Below, piece by piece: positions 8,018 to 17,788 of a DNA stretch of 53,609 bases. Position numbers and translations under genes: made by a program. Origin of the DNA: Candidatus Babelota bacterium (GTDB lineage Bacteria; Babelota; Babeliae; Babelales; Babelaceae). Position 1 is the stretch's first letter; each line of letters opens with the position of its first letter. The stretch spans positions 1 through 53,609 of the forward strand of contig JABDCP010000001.1 in assembly GCA_013288045.1 (NCBI GenBank), read 5' to 3'. The notes beneath the pieces are model-generated. The model did not search any database. It was not told where the DNA came from and worked only from the letters and a program-made list of their open reading frames with translations.

Positions 8018-8851
8018 ATGGGCTTTCTACGAATCTCTCTTCTTACTATGTTTACTGCAGGAAGCTTGTTCGCATCACATGCGATGGAGGAGCCTCCAAA
8101 GTTTCAAGTGATTGTTAATAATGATCTAATTGGTACCTATGTCAGCGTACCTCTAAAAGTTACCTTTCATGTGCGTCGATTTGAGGAAATATCTCGCATC
8201 ATTAGCCCTGGGGATATTGCATACATAGGTTCTACAGATGTATTCGTTCAAGGAAGTGTTATTACATTTTCTGGCTATGGACAGATCCTAGGCTACAGCA
8301 TCAAAGATGCAGGATTATTACCTGAAATGCTTCGCAGTAAATGGGAGCAGGTAAAGCAGTCCGACTCAGACCCATTAGTTATCACGGTCTCTGCAAAGCA
8401 AAGATTATTTGGGTCTAGTGAACTAATATTTGAGTTTTCAAACAAGCTCCCTGAAAAAACTATTAAGGCATATAACACAATAATGACATCAGGCAATCCG
8501 CTCGCAGCTTTTGGCCGACTACGCTACTGGAATTTGCAGAATATCTTACTAGTAGACGAGCTTTTAAGACTTACTGATGATCAGATACGCAAAGTACTTG
8601 TTCCTGCTCGTACCTTTCAGAGCGCCACAACAGCTGAAGACGTCTTCAGGTACATATTAGGACTTGATAAACAGTATACGCGAGCAGATATTCAAAGAGC
8701 GTATATAGATCTTTTAACCCAATGGGATCCAGAAAACATAGAAGGTGATAGTAATAAAAAGTATGCTATGCGGGTCTTGATCCTTGTTGAGAAAGCTTAT
8801 ACTGCCTTAGTTCACAGCCGAGGCATGCTTGAATGGCTCGTGGTTGATTAA
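8018..8851 (+). CDS. Exported protein with one degenerate J-domain, paralogue of the upstream gene
   Basis: 277 residues, clearly duplicated from the upstream gene: signal peptide, then FQVIVNN and VPLKVTF in the beta-rich domain, then GRLRYW and a single J-like domain at about residues 206-265 (AEDVFRYILGLDKQY, RAYIDLLTQWDPEN). The HPD position again reads WDPEN. The second J-like copy of the upstream protein is absent, and the protein ends shortly after the first. The pair most likely arose by tandem duplication followed by gain or loss of one J-like unit. No function assigned. Confidence 0.72.
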   Translation: MGFLRISLLTMFTAGSLFASHAMEEPPKFQVIVNNDLIGTYVSVPLKVTFHVRRFEEISRIISPGDIAYIGSTDVFVQGSVITFSGYGQILGYSIKDAGLLPEMLRSKWEQVKQSDSDPLVITVSAKQRLFGSSELIFEFSNKLPEKTIKAYNTIMTSGNPLAAFGRLRYWNLQNILLVDELLRLTDDQIRKVLVPARTFQSATTAEDVFRYILGLDKQYTRADIQRAYIDLLTQWDPENIEGDSNKKYAMRVLILVEKAYTALVHSRGMLEWLVVD

Positions 8852-9048
8852 TTTCAGCTAACCGGTTTAAAGCAACTATCAATAATAGGATCACTACGGT
8901 TATCTAGTGATACCAATCGTATATAATCTCCCAGATATCGTTAAGCGGACCACACTAAAATATCATGTATTTCTGCACTTGTTTTATACACCTAAATCTG
9001 ATATCCTTTCTTATATGAACATTAATACTAGCGTAGGATATCAAAGTC
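8852..9048. other. Intergenic stretch with a stem-loop
   Basis: No convincing gene. It holds a 7-bp stem ATCACTA / TAGTGAT (8890-8896 with 8905-8911, 8-nt loop) 39 bases after the J-like gene stop, without a T-run, and a wider 7-bp inverted repeat GATATCC (9000-9006) / GGATATC (9036-9042). Confidence 0.35.
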
Positions 9049-9135
9049 TTACCACTCATCATTCAGTTCTGTTCCTCCTCCTGGGCCACCCGGCCTAACT
9101 ATTTCTACGTATTCACCCTCATTTTTTGTTTTCAC
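9049..9135 (-). pseudogene. Short minus-strand ORF or gene-end remnant
   Basis: A frame of 28 residues from a GTG at 9135 to TAA at 9049-9051 encodes a plausible protein tail: EGEYVEIVRPGGPGGGTELN then DEW. The composition (acidic, Gly/Pro loop, no rare-codon runs) looks like a real C-terminus more than noise. The frame upstream is closed by a stop five codons before the GTG. It may be a decayed gene end or a very small gene; the GTG lacks a good ribosome site. Confidence 0.3.
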
Positions 9136-9167
9136 ACAGATCTCAACACCGTCCTAAGGGGTTATTC

Positions 9168-9593
9168 ATGGTTAACGTACATAGTGACTATAAATTTGTC
9201 ATAGCTATTAATAAAACAATTGATATTGGAGTTGCTCTTAACGCAGCTTCCCATGTTGCCTTAAGCATCGCAGCACAAGCAACTGAAGAACAGAAAAAGC
9301 TTATGAGCTTTACCCCCTTTGTTGATGCCAACAACACCGTGCTTCCATCCATCTCCGGGCTATCTTTAATCGTGCTTCGCGGCTCTCAAGGCGACTTAAC
9401 TAAGTTAGTATCAGCAGCCAAGGAGCACGGTCTTTTGCATGCTGACTTTATAGAAACAATGACCGGTGGGACCTATGCCGAACAACTTGAACGCACCAAA
9501 GCCAATACCGAGCATCTATATTATGCAGTTGCACTCTTTGGAAAAAAAGAGATGATCGACCCTTTAACCAAGCGCCTATCATTATATCGGTAA
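9168..9593 (+). CDS. DUF2000 family protein (peptidyl-tRNA hydrolase 2-like fold)
   Basis: 141 residues from the ATG at 9168, which follows AAGGGG (9156-9161); the longer frame from 9126 has no ribosome site. The sequence (YKFVIAINKTIDIGVALNAASHVALSIA, and later HADFIETMTGGTYAEQLERT) matches my memory of DUF2000, a small family with a fold related to Pth2. A hydrolase role on aminoacyl- or peptidyl-tRNA is suggested by the fold and by the neighbours (AlaX-type editing protein and leuS directly downstream), but no activity is established for the family to my knowledge. Confidence 0.7.
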   Translation: MVNVHSDYKFVIAINKTIDIGVALNAASHVALSIAAQATEEQKKLMSFTPFVDANNTVLPSISGLSLIVLRGSQGDLTKLVSAAKEHGLLHADFIETMTGGTYAEQLERTKANTEHLYYAVALFGKKEMIDPLTKRLSLYR

Positions 9594-9605
9594 GAAGGAA
9601 GAACC

Positions 9606-10331
9606 ATGAAACCAACCATCTTACGCTATTTAGATCACGGAGAGCTTCTTCAGGATACAGCTACCATCCTTGACGTTATTGCTCAGCCTGATGGGAGCTG
9701 CTCTGTCATCCTTGATTCGACGATTTTCTATCCGCAAGGGGGTGGACAACCGTATGATCAAGGTACCATTACCGGGCCAAGTGGAATAATCACGGTGAAA
9801 GAGGTAAGAGTGTCCGATGGGATTGTATCCCATAGCGGATCGATCACGGGAACCTGTGCACCTCATGACCTAGTATCACTAGCACTCGATAAGGAACGTC
9901 GCGAATTCAATAGCAGAAATCATACGGCAGGTCATATCATTGACATTGCTCTACGAAACTGTGGTTTTGCCTTTCCAGCAGTTCGTGGCTACCACTTTAA
10001 AGAAGGAGCCTATTGTGAATATGCAGGAACTCTTAACGAAGAAGAGCGTGCAGCACTGCAAAAGCACCTTCAAGACGAAGTAAACCGTCTCGTGAAACAA
10101 AACCTCCCGGTGAGCATAAAGATTATGGGCTATGAAGAACTCAAGAGCTTGGCTGGATATGTTCCTGAAACTGTAGCTCAGGGCCAACAGGCACGAGCGA
10201 TGATCATAGAAGGGTACTATCCCATCCCCTGTGGAGGTACGCATGCAAAAACTACAGATATTGGTACACTAACGATTGTGAAACTGAGAAACAAAAGCGG
10301 GCACGTACGTATCAGTTATGATATTACGTAA
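9606..10331 (+). CDS. AlaX-type alanyl-tRNA editing protein
   Basis: 241 residues with AAGGAAGAACC before the ATG. It corresponds to the stand-alone editing domain of alanyl-tRNA synthetase that hydrolyses Ser- or Gly-mischarged tRNA-Ala. The glycine motif [13 protein letters not shown] lies near residue 40, the zinc-binding HTAGH (HxxxH) near residue 107 and the second zinc motif CGGTH near residue 205, all in the expected order. Length and the Gly-rich motif fit the AlaX-M group. It lies 12 bases after the DUF2000 gene and 16 before leuS, consistent with one operon. Confidence 0.9.
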   Translation: MKPTILRYLDHGELLQDTATILDVIAQPDGSCSVILDSTIFYPQGGGQPYDQGTITGPSGIITVKEVRVSDGIVSHSGSITGTCAPHDLVSLALDKERREFNSRNHTAGHIIDIALRNCGFAFPAVRGYHFKEGAYCEYAGTLNEEERAALQKHLQDEVNRLVKQNLPVSIKIMGYEELKSLAGYVPETVAQGQQARAMIIEGYYPIPCGGTHAKTTDIGTLTIVKLRNKSGHVRISYDIT

Positions 10332-10347
10332 TGCACTAGGAATACAT

Positions 10348-12792
10348 ATGCAGTACAAAGTACAAGATATAGAAAAAAAGTGGCAAAAAATCTGGGCTAC
10401 CCACCCGATAGCGCAAAGCAAACAAGCTGGCTCGGGGAAAAAATATTATTGTCTCGATATGTTCCCCTATCCTTCAGGATCAGGGTTGCACGTAGGCCAT
10501 TGGCGAGGCTATGTGCTCTCAGATGTATATGCTCGTATCAAATGGCTTCAAGGCTATAATGTACTTCATCCTATGGGATGGGATGCATTTGGGTTGCCTG
10601 CTGAAAATGATGCGATTAAAAAAGGACTCAATCCAGCAGTAAGCACCGCTGAAAATATTGCTCACTTTAAAGAGCAGCTTAAAGAAGTTGCTGCTATCTA
10701 TGACTGGTCTAAAGAACTCAATACGACCGATCCTTCCTATTATAAATGGACACAATGGATATTCCTTCAAATGTTTAAGGCCGGATTAGCGTATGAAGCG
10801 GTCATGCCTATTAACTGGTGTACTTCTTGTCTTACTGGACTTGCAAATGAAGAGGTGGTAGATGGTACCTGTGATCGATGCGGCTCAAAAATTGAGCAAC
10901 GCAATGTTCGACAATGGGTACTTAAGATCACCGACTATGCAGAAAAGTTACTTGAAGGCCTTGATCGTCTTGATTGGCCAGAAAAAGTAAAGCTCATGCA
11001 AAGAAACTGGATCGGTAAAAGTGAAGGTGCTCAAATTCTATTTAAAGCACAGGTGGGTGATGACATCATAGAGCTTCCGATCTATACGACTACGCCAGGT
11101 ACCATATTTGGGGTAACGTTTCTTGTGATTGCTCCTGACCATGATCTTGCCTTGAGGCTTGTTACTCCCGACCGTTTGAAGTTAGCAACTGAATATCAAG
11201 AACAGTTTATTTCAATGACCGGTACTGACCGCCTTGAAAATATGGCGCAAAAAACTGGATTCTTTACGGGTACCTATGCTATCAATCCTCTTACTAACAA
11301 ACCAATTCCCCTCTTTCTTGCTAACTACGTTCTTAAGGAGTATGGTACGGGAATGGTAATGGGGGTACCGGGACATGATGCCCGTGACTTTGAGTTTGCG
11401 AAGCTCTATGATATTCCGATCGTACAAGTAGTGACCTCTCCCTCAATGCCTAAGGAAGGCATTTCTAAAGAAGCCTATGAGGGTGATGGAACACTTATAC
11501 ATAGTGGTACATTTAGTGGTCTTGAGCTTCATAGCCAAGCTAAACAGGCGGTGATCGAGTATTTAGAGCAAAACAATTTGGGATCGCGTACAACTGCGTA
11601 TAAATTACGAGATTGGATATTCTCTCGTCAGCGCTATTGGGGCGAACCTATACCGCTTATTCATTGCGTATGCTGCGGTGTCGTACCGGTCCCTGAGGCT
11701 GATCTTCCCGTTGAGCTTCCCTATGTGGAAAACTATAAACCGACAGGAACTGGCGAATCTCCTCTTGCCGCGATTAAAGAGTGGGTCAATGTTACCTGCC
11801 CTCAATGTAAAGGTTCTGCAAAACGAGAAACTAATACGATGCCTCAGTGGGCGGGATCCTGCTGGTATTTTTTAAGGTACCCACATCCAGATCTTTCATC
11901 AAAGCCTTTTGATGAGAAAGATATGGAGTATTGGTTACCCGTAGACCTGTATGTTGGCGGTGTAGAGCATGCGATTTTGCACTTATTATATGCACGCTTT
12001 TATGTCAAAGTACTCTATGATCTTGGCTTCCTTCCCTTTGATGAGCCCTTCACTCACCTTTTTAACCAAGGCATGGTTAACAGATATTCTGAGCTCTCAG
12101 GGCATGTTGAAAAAATGTCTAAATCTAAGGGCAATGTGGTTAATCCCGATGAGATCGTACAGCAATACGGTTCTGATGTTCTTCGCCTCTATATCCTTTT
12201 CATGGGACCTCCTGAGCTTGATTGTGAATGGCAAGACACTGGACTTGAGGGTATTAAGCGCTTCTTAAATAGGTTGTGGAACTACCTTACCACCGAAGGC
12301 GTTGTTCTTACTGAGAACCAACAAGAAGATGCTAATACAACTCAACGAGTTCACCTGCTTATTAAAGATTTCCAAGAGCGTGTTGATCGGTATAAACCGA
12401 ATACGGCAATATCTTCATTCATGGAATTCTCCCATGATGCAACTGATAAGCAGATGAAGTTTAGTAGAAAGAGCATTGAGATCATTGCAACACTTCTTTC
12501 TTCAATGGCACCTCACATGGCAAGTGAACTTTTAGAGGTACTTCTTGGCAAGAAAATTGAAGAGTGCGCATGGCCAAGCTATGATCCAAAGATCACTGCC
12601 ACTACTACCACAAACATTTCTGTACAGGTTAATGCAAAACATCGCGCAACGATCAGTGTATTAAAAGGATCGAGTCAAAATGATATTGAACATGAAGCTC
12701 GACATGCGGTCGCAAAATGGCTTGAGACTGCGGAAATTGATCGTATCATATTTGTGCCCGATAGAACGATTAACTTTATGCTGAAAAAATAA
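10348..12792 (+). CDS. leuS: Leucyl-tRNA synthetase
   Basis: 814 residues, the usual bacterial size. The ATG at 10348 is chosen because AGGA lies upstream and the protein then starts [16 protein letters not shown], the common N-terminus; the frame also runs back to 10318 inside the editing gene. The class I HIGH motif is HVGHW near residue 46 and the KMSKS motif is intact (EKMSKSKGN). A Cys pair motif (CTSC ... CDRC) marks the zinc insertion, and the CP1 editing region contains TTTPGTIFG and GVPGHDARD. It attaches leucine to tRNA-Leu in the cytoplasm. Confidence 0.97.
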   Translation: MQYKVQDIEKKWQKIWATHPIAQSKQAGSGKKYYCLDMFPYPSGSGLHVGHWRGYVLSDVYARIKWLQGYNVLHPMGWDAFGLPAENDAIKKGLNPAVSTAENIAHFKEQLKEVAAIYDWSKELNTTDPSYYKWTQWIFLQMFKAGLAYEAVMPINWCTSCLTGLANEEVVDGTCDRCGSKIEQRNVRQWVLKITDYAEKLLEGLDRLDWPEKVKLMQRNWIGKSEGAQILFKAQVGDDIIELPIYTTTPGTIFGVTFLVIAPDHDLALRLVTPDRLKLATEYQEQFISMTGTDRLENMAQKTGFFTGTYAINPLTNKPIPLFLANYVLKEYGTGMVMGVPGHDARDFEFAKLYDIPIVQVVTSPSMPKEGISKEAYEGDGTLIHSGTFSGLELHSQAKQAVIEYLEQNNLGSRTTAYKLRDWIFSRQRYWGEPIPLIHCVCCGVVPVPEADLPVELPYVENYKPTGTGESPLAAIKEWVNVTCPQCKGSAKRETNTMPQWAGSCWYFLRYPHPDLSSKPFDEKDMEYWLPVDLYVGGVEHAILHLLYARFYVKVLYDLGFLPFDEPFTHLFNQGMVNRYSELSGHVEKMSKSKGNVVNPDEIVQQYGSDVLRLYILFMGPPELDCEWQDTGLEGIKRFLNRLWNYLTTEGVVLTENQQEDANTTQRVHLLIKDFQERVDRYKPNTAISSFMEFSHDATDKQMKFSRKSIEIIATLLSSMAPHMASELLEVLLGKKIEECAWPSYDPKITATTTTNISVQVNAKHRATISVLKGSSQNDIEHEARHAVAKWLETAEIDRIIFVPDRTINFMLKK

Positions 12793-12889
12793 ATCTCTAG
12801 AGGTAAAGCTACAGAAAAGTAGCCAAACTGTTGCATGCTCAAAAGTCTTTGTGGTAGCGTAAAGGTACACAAAAACCAAGAGATGCACC

Positions 12890-13549
12890 ATGAAGTTTTT
12901 CCTAGATACTGCAAACTATAAGGCTCTGGCTGAGGCAAAAGAGACGGGCCTCCTTGATGGCGTCACCACAAATCCTACCCATCTAAGTAAAGAAGGGGGT
13001 AATGTAAGTGAGCTCATCAAAAAAATTGCCTCACTACTCTCTCCGTGCGATGTCAGTGTTGAAATAACTGAAAAGGATCCATGTGCTATCTATACCCAAG
13101 CTCATGAAATTGCAGCGTTAGCACCTAATATCGTGGTGAAAGTTCCGTGCTTTCCTGAGTATCTCCCACTCATTAACAAACTTGTTCATGAAGGAGTACC
13201 GTTAAATATTACTCTTCTTTTTTCTGCCGTACAGGGGTTATGCATGGCAAAGCTGCAGGTAAAATATATCTCCCCTTTTATCGGAAGGTTAGAGGATATC
13301 GACTCTGATGGTATTGAGCTCATTCATGACTTAAGGCAGATAGTAGATATCTATGCTTATGAAACACAGATACTCGCAGCCTCACTGAGATCGACACTGC
13401 ATGTTCATGAAGTGGCTCTAGCAGGCGCGCATTGCGCAACCATACCGGTTAACATATTTCAAAAAATGCTCGATCATCCCCTCACAACTAAGGGGATGTC
13501 TCTTTTTGACCATGATTGGCAAACACTTGGTATTAAGAAATTTCCATAA
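12890..13549 (+). CDS. Transaldolase / fructose-6-phosphate aldolase family
   Basis: 219 residues of the short (MipB/TalC-like) transaldolase type. It starts MKFFLDTANY, carries DGVTTNPTHLSKEG (phosphate-binding side) and IVVKVPC with the Schiff-base lysine near residue 84. Later LFSAVQG and ISPFIGRLED match family blocks. It is either transaldolase of the non-oxidative pentose phosphate pathway or fructose-6-phosphate aldolase; the sequence alone does not decide. The ribosome site is weak (GAGATGCACC). Monocistronic in appearance. Confidence 0.9.
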   Translation: MKFFLDTANYKALAEAKETGLLDGVTTNPTHLSKEGGNVSELIKKIASLLSPCDVSVEITEKDPCAIYTQAHEIAALAPNIVVKVPCFPEYLPLINKLVHEGVPLNITLLFSAVQGLCMAKLQVKYISPFIGRLEDIDSDGIELIHDLRQIVDIYAYETQILAASLRSTLHVHEVALAGAHCATIPVNIFQKMLDHPLTTKGMSLFDHDWQTLGIKKFP

Positions 13550-13765
13550 CACAAACAAAGCGATTAGCATTAGTAAGGCATATCTTTAAAATAAGCATTC
13601 TTATTGGGCAAGTTCCGATACAAAAAAGGAAATCTTTCCGACTCGCTTACAGGAAACGACCGATATAAGTTTAATGGGCACACTCGCTGCAGTTTGGAAA
13701 TCCTATCTTTTCTTGAAGATCACGCTATGCTAAAAAAGCATCTCAGTTTTCTCAAGGAGTTTCTT

Positions 13766-14389
13766 ATGCAACAACAATCGCAACAACCAACAACACCTTT
13801 TGCAACCCATGATGAGCTTATTCTCGTCGTTAAACGAGACAAACTCTTTGAAAATCGACCTGCCTGGCACGGACTTACTGCTTCATCTTTTGATGACCTT
13901 CTTCAAGTGATTACGCAACACCAAGAATTTCATCCTCGCTCTCTCATGGAGACCGATCTTACCTACAAGCAGATCATCCCCTATCTAGTCTTCACTCATG
14001 GGGGTAGGTATTTCCTCATGCAGCGCCAAGCTCATGCATCTGAACAGCGCCTTAAAAACAAGTATTCCCTCGGTATTGGTGGGCATGTACGCAAAGAAGA
14101 TCTCTCCGCTACCGATATTATGGGTTGGGCTCAACGAGAATTTAATGAGGAAGTGAACTATGAAGGCACCTATACTGTCAAACCACTAGGAATCTTAAAT
14201 GATGATTGCAACGCTGTAGGCAAAGTTCATTTAGGACTAGTGCTTCTTATAGAAGGTACTTCAGAAAATATCTCAATACGGTCAGAATTGAAAAGTGGTT
14301 TCTTGTATTCACTCAAAGAGTGTGAAACTTTTTACCCACTCATGGAAGACTGGAGCCAGCACGTCTTTAAGGTTCTTAAACAGCGGTAG
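13766..14389 (+). CDS. NUDIX hydrolase (predicted phosphoesterase, MutT family)
   Basis: 207 residues from the ATG at 13766, selected because AAGGAG lies at 13754-13759; longer in-frame starts at 13604 and 13727 lack a site. The NUDIX box is recognisable as GIGGHVRKEDL...AQREFNEEV, with the REFNEEV metal-binding core and a small insertion before it, as in the family I recall as COG4112. The N-terminal glutamine-rich stretch (MQQQSQQP) is unusual. The substrate is unknown; it probably cleaves a nucleoside-diphosphate-linked or isoprenoid pyrophosphate. Confidence 0.82.
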   Translation: MQQQSQQPTTPFATHDELILVVKRDKLFENRPAWHGLTASSFDDLLQVITQHQEFHPRSLMETDLTYKQIIPYLVFTHGGRYFLMQRQAHASEQRLKNKYSLGIGGHVRKEDLSATDIMGWAQREFNEEVNYEGTYTVKPLGILNDDCNAVGKVHLGLVLLIEGTSENISIRSELKSGFLYSLKECETFYPLMEDWSQHVFKVLKQR

Positions 14390-14404
14390 TATGTTGGAAA
14401 TTGC

Positions 14405-15181
14405 TTAGAGTAATCGCTTCGGCGTCCACGGAAACAGAGCATTTGTTCGTTTTTTATATGCTTCGTACTCGGGGTTTGTTGCCAGATGCTTTTCGGTAAT
14501 CGGTAGTGAAAAGAAAAGAATGATAGCCGTTATAGTAAGAGGACTTATAATCGTAAGCGCTGCATATCCTACGGGCAAAGCAAGTAGCCACATCGACCAC
14601 CACATAACGAGCTCCCCAAAATAGTTAGGGTGGCGCGTAAGACGCCATATACCTCTATCCATAATGTGGTCCTTATGAAGTGGATCCCTGAGGAATCGCT
14701 GCAGTTGCCAATCACCAATAACTTCACAAGCAAAACCGATACACCATAATAAAACCGCAACAAAATCACGAAAACTAAATGATCCCGCTGTTGAATTGGT
14801 CATAATGGCAATAATCGAGAATGAGATAAGCCATAGGAGTATTCCCTGGAGCATAAATATCCGCAAAAAACTCTGTAGATACAACCAAGGACCCCACTGT
14901 TGTGCGAGTGCAGTATAGCGAGGATCTTCACCTTTACCCCAGTTTCTGTAGAGTATATAACCTGACAAACGAAGTCCCCACAGAGTAACGAGTACTGTTA
15001 CGAGAAAATGTCGAGGAAGATATAAACCGTTAGTAATCAGTGAATACCAGGTAATGGCAATAAACCCAAGGCCCCAAAATATATCAACAACCGTATTTGT
15101 ACGAGTAAGCAAAGAAACCAAGAAGGCAGATCCCATAAGACCTAAAGCGAGTCCTAGACATTCAAGATATGTCGTGATCAT
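14405..15181 (-). CDS. DUF1295 membrane protein (steroid 5-alpha-reductase/ICMT-like)
   Basis: 258 residues from the ATG at 15181, with GTGGAG five bases upstream; a TTG start at 15199 overlapping the helicase stop is also possible. There are about six transmembrane segments. The C-terminal catalytic region typical of the family is present: GIWRLTRHPNYFGELVMWW near residue 195 and ITEKHLATNPEYEAYKKRT near the end. Members reduce steroid-like double bonds or act on isoprenoid substrates using a nucleotide cofactor. The exact reaction is unknown. It lies immediately downstream of a helicase gene and probably shares its transcript. Confidence 0.85.
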   Translation of the reverse strand: MITTYLECLGLALGLMGSAFLVSLLTRTNTVVDIFWGLGFIAITWYSLITNGLYLPRHFLVTVLVTLWGLRLSGYILYRNWGKGEDPRYTALAQQWGPWLYLQSFLRIFMLQGILLWLISFSIIAIMTNSTAGSFSFRDFVAVLLWCIGFACEVIGDWQLQRFLRDPLHKDHIMDRGIWRLTRHPNYFGELVMWWSMWLLALPVGYAALTIISPLTITAIILFFSLPITEKHLATNPEYEAYKKRTNALFPWTPKRLL

Positions 15182-15195
15182 ACTGCTCCACTCAC

Positions 15196-16851
15196 TCAAT
15201 AATTGCGCTTACCTGGATGACGCCTTCGTGGACGCATATGACTTGGTTCTGCTTCAATAACACTTGCACGAACCTTTCTACCCCCAAGAACAGTATCACG
15301 CAAGGCGTTGATAAGCGGTCTCATACATTCGGCAGGTAGCTGAATAAAGGTCCGTCGATTAATGACACGTATTTTCATGATCTGATCTGCCTGTACCAAT
15401 CCAGTTCCAGTAAGACATGCAAGGACCTGATCACGAGTTACTCCATCGTCCGTACCCACATTCATAAAGAGTTCTTGAAGATCATCAGGCATAGATACTT
15501 TACTTGAAGGGGTAAAGTTCACATCGTCATTACCGAGTGAACTGAGGAATTTATCGTGGAGCACTCTTACGAGTACTACACGTTGCTCATCGGGAGAAAG
15601 TTCACTGACCAACTTCTCAAGCTGTTGGTCCGAACTGCTCATCGTTTCAGGAGAAACATGCTCACTGATTTTTGCAAGATATCTTGAAGTTTCTTCAATG
15701 CGCGCCTTCACAATAGTTTCCCGATCAGGAACATCAAGAGGTTCTATCGTAATCTGAAATTTTTGCTGAATATGTTGAATTGAGCGAAGCTCAGTTTTTG
15801 AGAGCAACGTAATAGCAATGCCATCTTTTCCGGCACGTCCCGTTCGCCCTACTCTATGAATATAGCTTTCATGATCTTCTGGCAAGGAATAGTTTATCAC
15901 GTGCGTAAGATTCGCAACATCGATTCCACGGGCTGCAACGTCAGTTGCAACAAGAATAGTGATTTCTTTATTCTTAAATTTTTTGATAACCAGATTACGT
16001 TGTAACTGGCTCATGTCCCCATGTAAGGCGCCTACATTATATCCGAGCCTAATGAGCTTTTCTGCAACTTCACTGGTAAGAATCTTCGTTTGGCAGAAAA
16101 TAAAACCATAGAAGTCGGTTGCACACTCTATAAATCTGCTCAGTACCTGTAACCGGGTTCTACTTGGCACCATGCAAAAGTATTGCTTTGTTAAGGGAAC
16201 AGATGCCTGCTTTTTACCCACCTTGACCGTAATAGGATCTCGCATATGGGTCTTCATAATCGTTGCGATACCTGATTTAATCGTAGCTGAGAACAACCAT
16301 ATCTCACGATCAGAAGGAGCATAGCTTAAAATCTCATCTACTTCCTCTTTAAACCCCATATCAAGCATAATATCTGCTTCATCGAGTACCAGAGTACGAA
16401 CCGTGCTGATTTTAAGGATTCCTCGCCTCAGATGGTCATTGAGACGTCCAGGAGTCCCTACGACAATATGGCATCCTCGCCTTAATGCCTGGGTTTGCGC
16501 TTCCATAGAAACACCACCATAAATGGCTTCAAGACGAATATCCATAGCTCGTGCAAATGGGGCTATACTTTCTTTTATCTGTACAGCAAGCTCACGAGTA
16601 GGAGCCACAATAAGTGCCTGGGGAACCTTCTTGGATACATCAATACGATGTAACAATGGAAGGCCAAAGGCAAGCGTTTTCCCGGTCCCTGTCTGTGCTT
16701 GACCATGGAAATCTATCTTTTTAGACTCCATGAGCACCGGAAGCGCTTTTTTCTGTATATCTGTCGGTTCGGTAAATCCTAGATCATCCAATATTTGCTG
16801 AATAGGAGCAGCTAAGGGTAATTCTTTAAAAGTATTCGGCATAACATCCAT
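15196..16851 (-). CDS. DEAD-box RNA helicase with DbpA-type RNA-binding domain (second copy)
   Basis: 551 residues, a paralogue of the helicase at 3025-4680 over its whole length (shared KKIDFHGQAQTGTGKT, LDEADIMLDMGFKEE, SAT, GYNVGALHGDMSQLQRN, HRVGRTGRAGKDGIAI). The C-terminal part again has a DbpA-like RNA-binding segment (DDGVTRDQV ... KIRVINRRTFIQL) and a short basic tail. The start at 16851 has no clear ribosome site; an in-frame ATG at 16842 is an alternative. A TATAAT on the minus strand (16907-16902) may be its -10 box. Two such helicases suggest division of labour in ribosome or mRNA maturation. Confidence 0.92.
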   Translation of the reverse strand: MDVMPNTFKELPLAAPIQQILDDLGFTEPTDIQKKALPVLMESKKIDFHGQAQTGTGKTLAFGLPLLHRIDVSKKVPQALIVAPTRELAVQIKESIAPFARAMDIRLEAIYGGVSMEAQTQALRRGCHIVVGTPGRLNDHLRRGILKISTVRTLVLDEADIMLDMGFKEEVDEILSYAPSDREIWLFSATIKSGIATIMKTHMRDPITVKVGKKQASVPLTKQYFCMVPSRTRLQVLSRFIECATDFYGFIFCQTKILTSEVAEKLIRLGYNVGALHGDMSQLQRNLVIKKFKNKEITILVATDVAARGIDVANLTHVINYSLPEDHESYIHRVGRTGRAGKDGIAITLLSKTELRSIQHIQQKFQITIEPLDVPDRETIVKARIEETSRYLAKISEHVSPETMSSSDQQLEKLVSELSPDEQRVVLVRVLHDKFLSSLGNDDVNFTPSSKVSMPDDLQELFMNVGTDDGVTRDQVLACLTGTGLVQADQIMKIRVINRRTFIQLPAECMRPLINALRDTVLGGRKVRASVIEAEPSHMRPRRRHPGKRNY

Positions 16852-17167
16852 AGTAAAGAGGACAAGCTCATTTATATTTCACAATACGAGTATCACGGAG
16901 CATTATACGTGGGAAATCCCCCAGAATGTTCTTTTTGATCGATGTATCGCAAAGTGAACTGAGAATGCCTGAGAGACTATACACATTTTTAGAATACAGA
17001 AAATTACAAAAAAGTATACTAAGATTTAAGAACCGTCGGGATACCCCAAAATACAAGGCGTCAAGGGGAAATTGGGGCAAAACAAACTGTCCATTACTCT
17101 AGAAAGACTGATCGAATACCCTTACAACCTCACGTGGTCCCATGAAAGATCAGCTGATGAAAAAAAA
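16852..17167. other. Divergent intergenic region
   Basis: Separates the minus-strand helicase from the plus-strand exported pair. Apart from the minus-strand TATAAT at 16902-16907 I see no supported gene, repeat or RNA; a 70-codon minus-strand frame here has no ribosome site and no protein-like features. Confidence 0.4.
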
Positions 17168-17196
17168 TTGACATTTTCAATTAGAATTATTACACT
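17168..17196 (+). promoter_or_regulatory. Sigma70-type promoter of the tandem exported pair
   Basis: Perfect TTGACA (17168-17173), 17 nt, TACACT (17191-17196), 46 bases before the ATG at 17243. Confidence 0.55.
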
Positions 17197-17242
17197 TGCA
17201 AAGTAAGTACATAAAGAAAACATTTTACATTAAGGTTTATCC

Positions 17243-17788
17243 ATGAAAAAACAATTTATACTAGGTGCAGCGCTCCTAGGAAGTTCAAGTATTTTCGGAT
17301 CGGAATCGGTTACTATGGCACGTCAAACCGTTGAACAGGCCAGAGCTGCCAAAGTTGCAAATTATGAAAACTATTGTAAAGAGATTCGACAAGTTTGGTT
17401 GAATGTGAGAGGAACAATCCCAGTAGCTACTCGACTAGCAGAGGCAAAGGCTTTACTATTCTCTTTGCTTCAAAGTCAGACTGCACCAAGCCAAGCTCTG
17501 GATGCTGTAACTGAAGACCTTGAAGATCTACAACATCGTAAAGACAGCTCTAGGCTAAATGCTAAGGACGTGCAGGAATTTGATGCGCTAGTAAGCGAAT
17601 TAAACAACTTAGTTGCAGCTAATATGGGTAAACTCTTGCTACAACAAACTAGACCCTCTACTGTCGCTAAAATAGATCATAAACGTGAAATCAAAGCCGA
17701 CAATTGCTGCACCGCCTTTTCAATTCTGGTAGCTCTCGGCTTGCTTGGGTACATGACAGGTATTCCCTTTCATCTTCATTTACTATGA
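17243..17788 (+). CDS. Exported protein, unknown function, with C-terminal membrane segment
   Basis: 181 residues. The signal peptide MKKQFILGAALLGSSSIFGS is shared almost exactly with the next gene. The mature part is helical and charged (ARQTVEQARAAKVANYENYCKEI). Near the end a Cys pair (DNCCTAF) is followed by a hydrophobic helix (SILVALGLLGYMTGIPF), which could anchor the protein. The stop overlaps the start of the paralogue by four bases, so the two are translated together. Family not recognised. Confidence 0.72.
   Translation: MKKQFILGAALLGSSSIFGSESVTMARQTVEQARAAKVANYENYCKEIRQVWLNVRGTIPVATRLAEAKALLFSLLQSQTAPSQALDAVTEDLEDLQHRKDSSRLNAKDVQEFDALVSELNNLVAANMGKLLLQQTRPSTVAKIDHKREIKADNCCTAFSILVALGLLGYMTGIPFHLHLL

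Noticed and set aside
8907-9098. Plus-strand frame of 63 codons
   Set aside because: No ribosome site, no protein-like pattern, and it overlaps the stem-loop and the minus-strand remnant.
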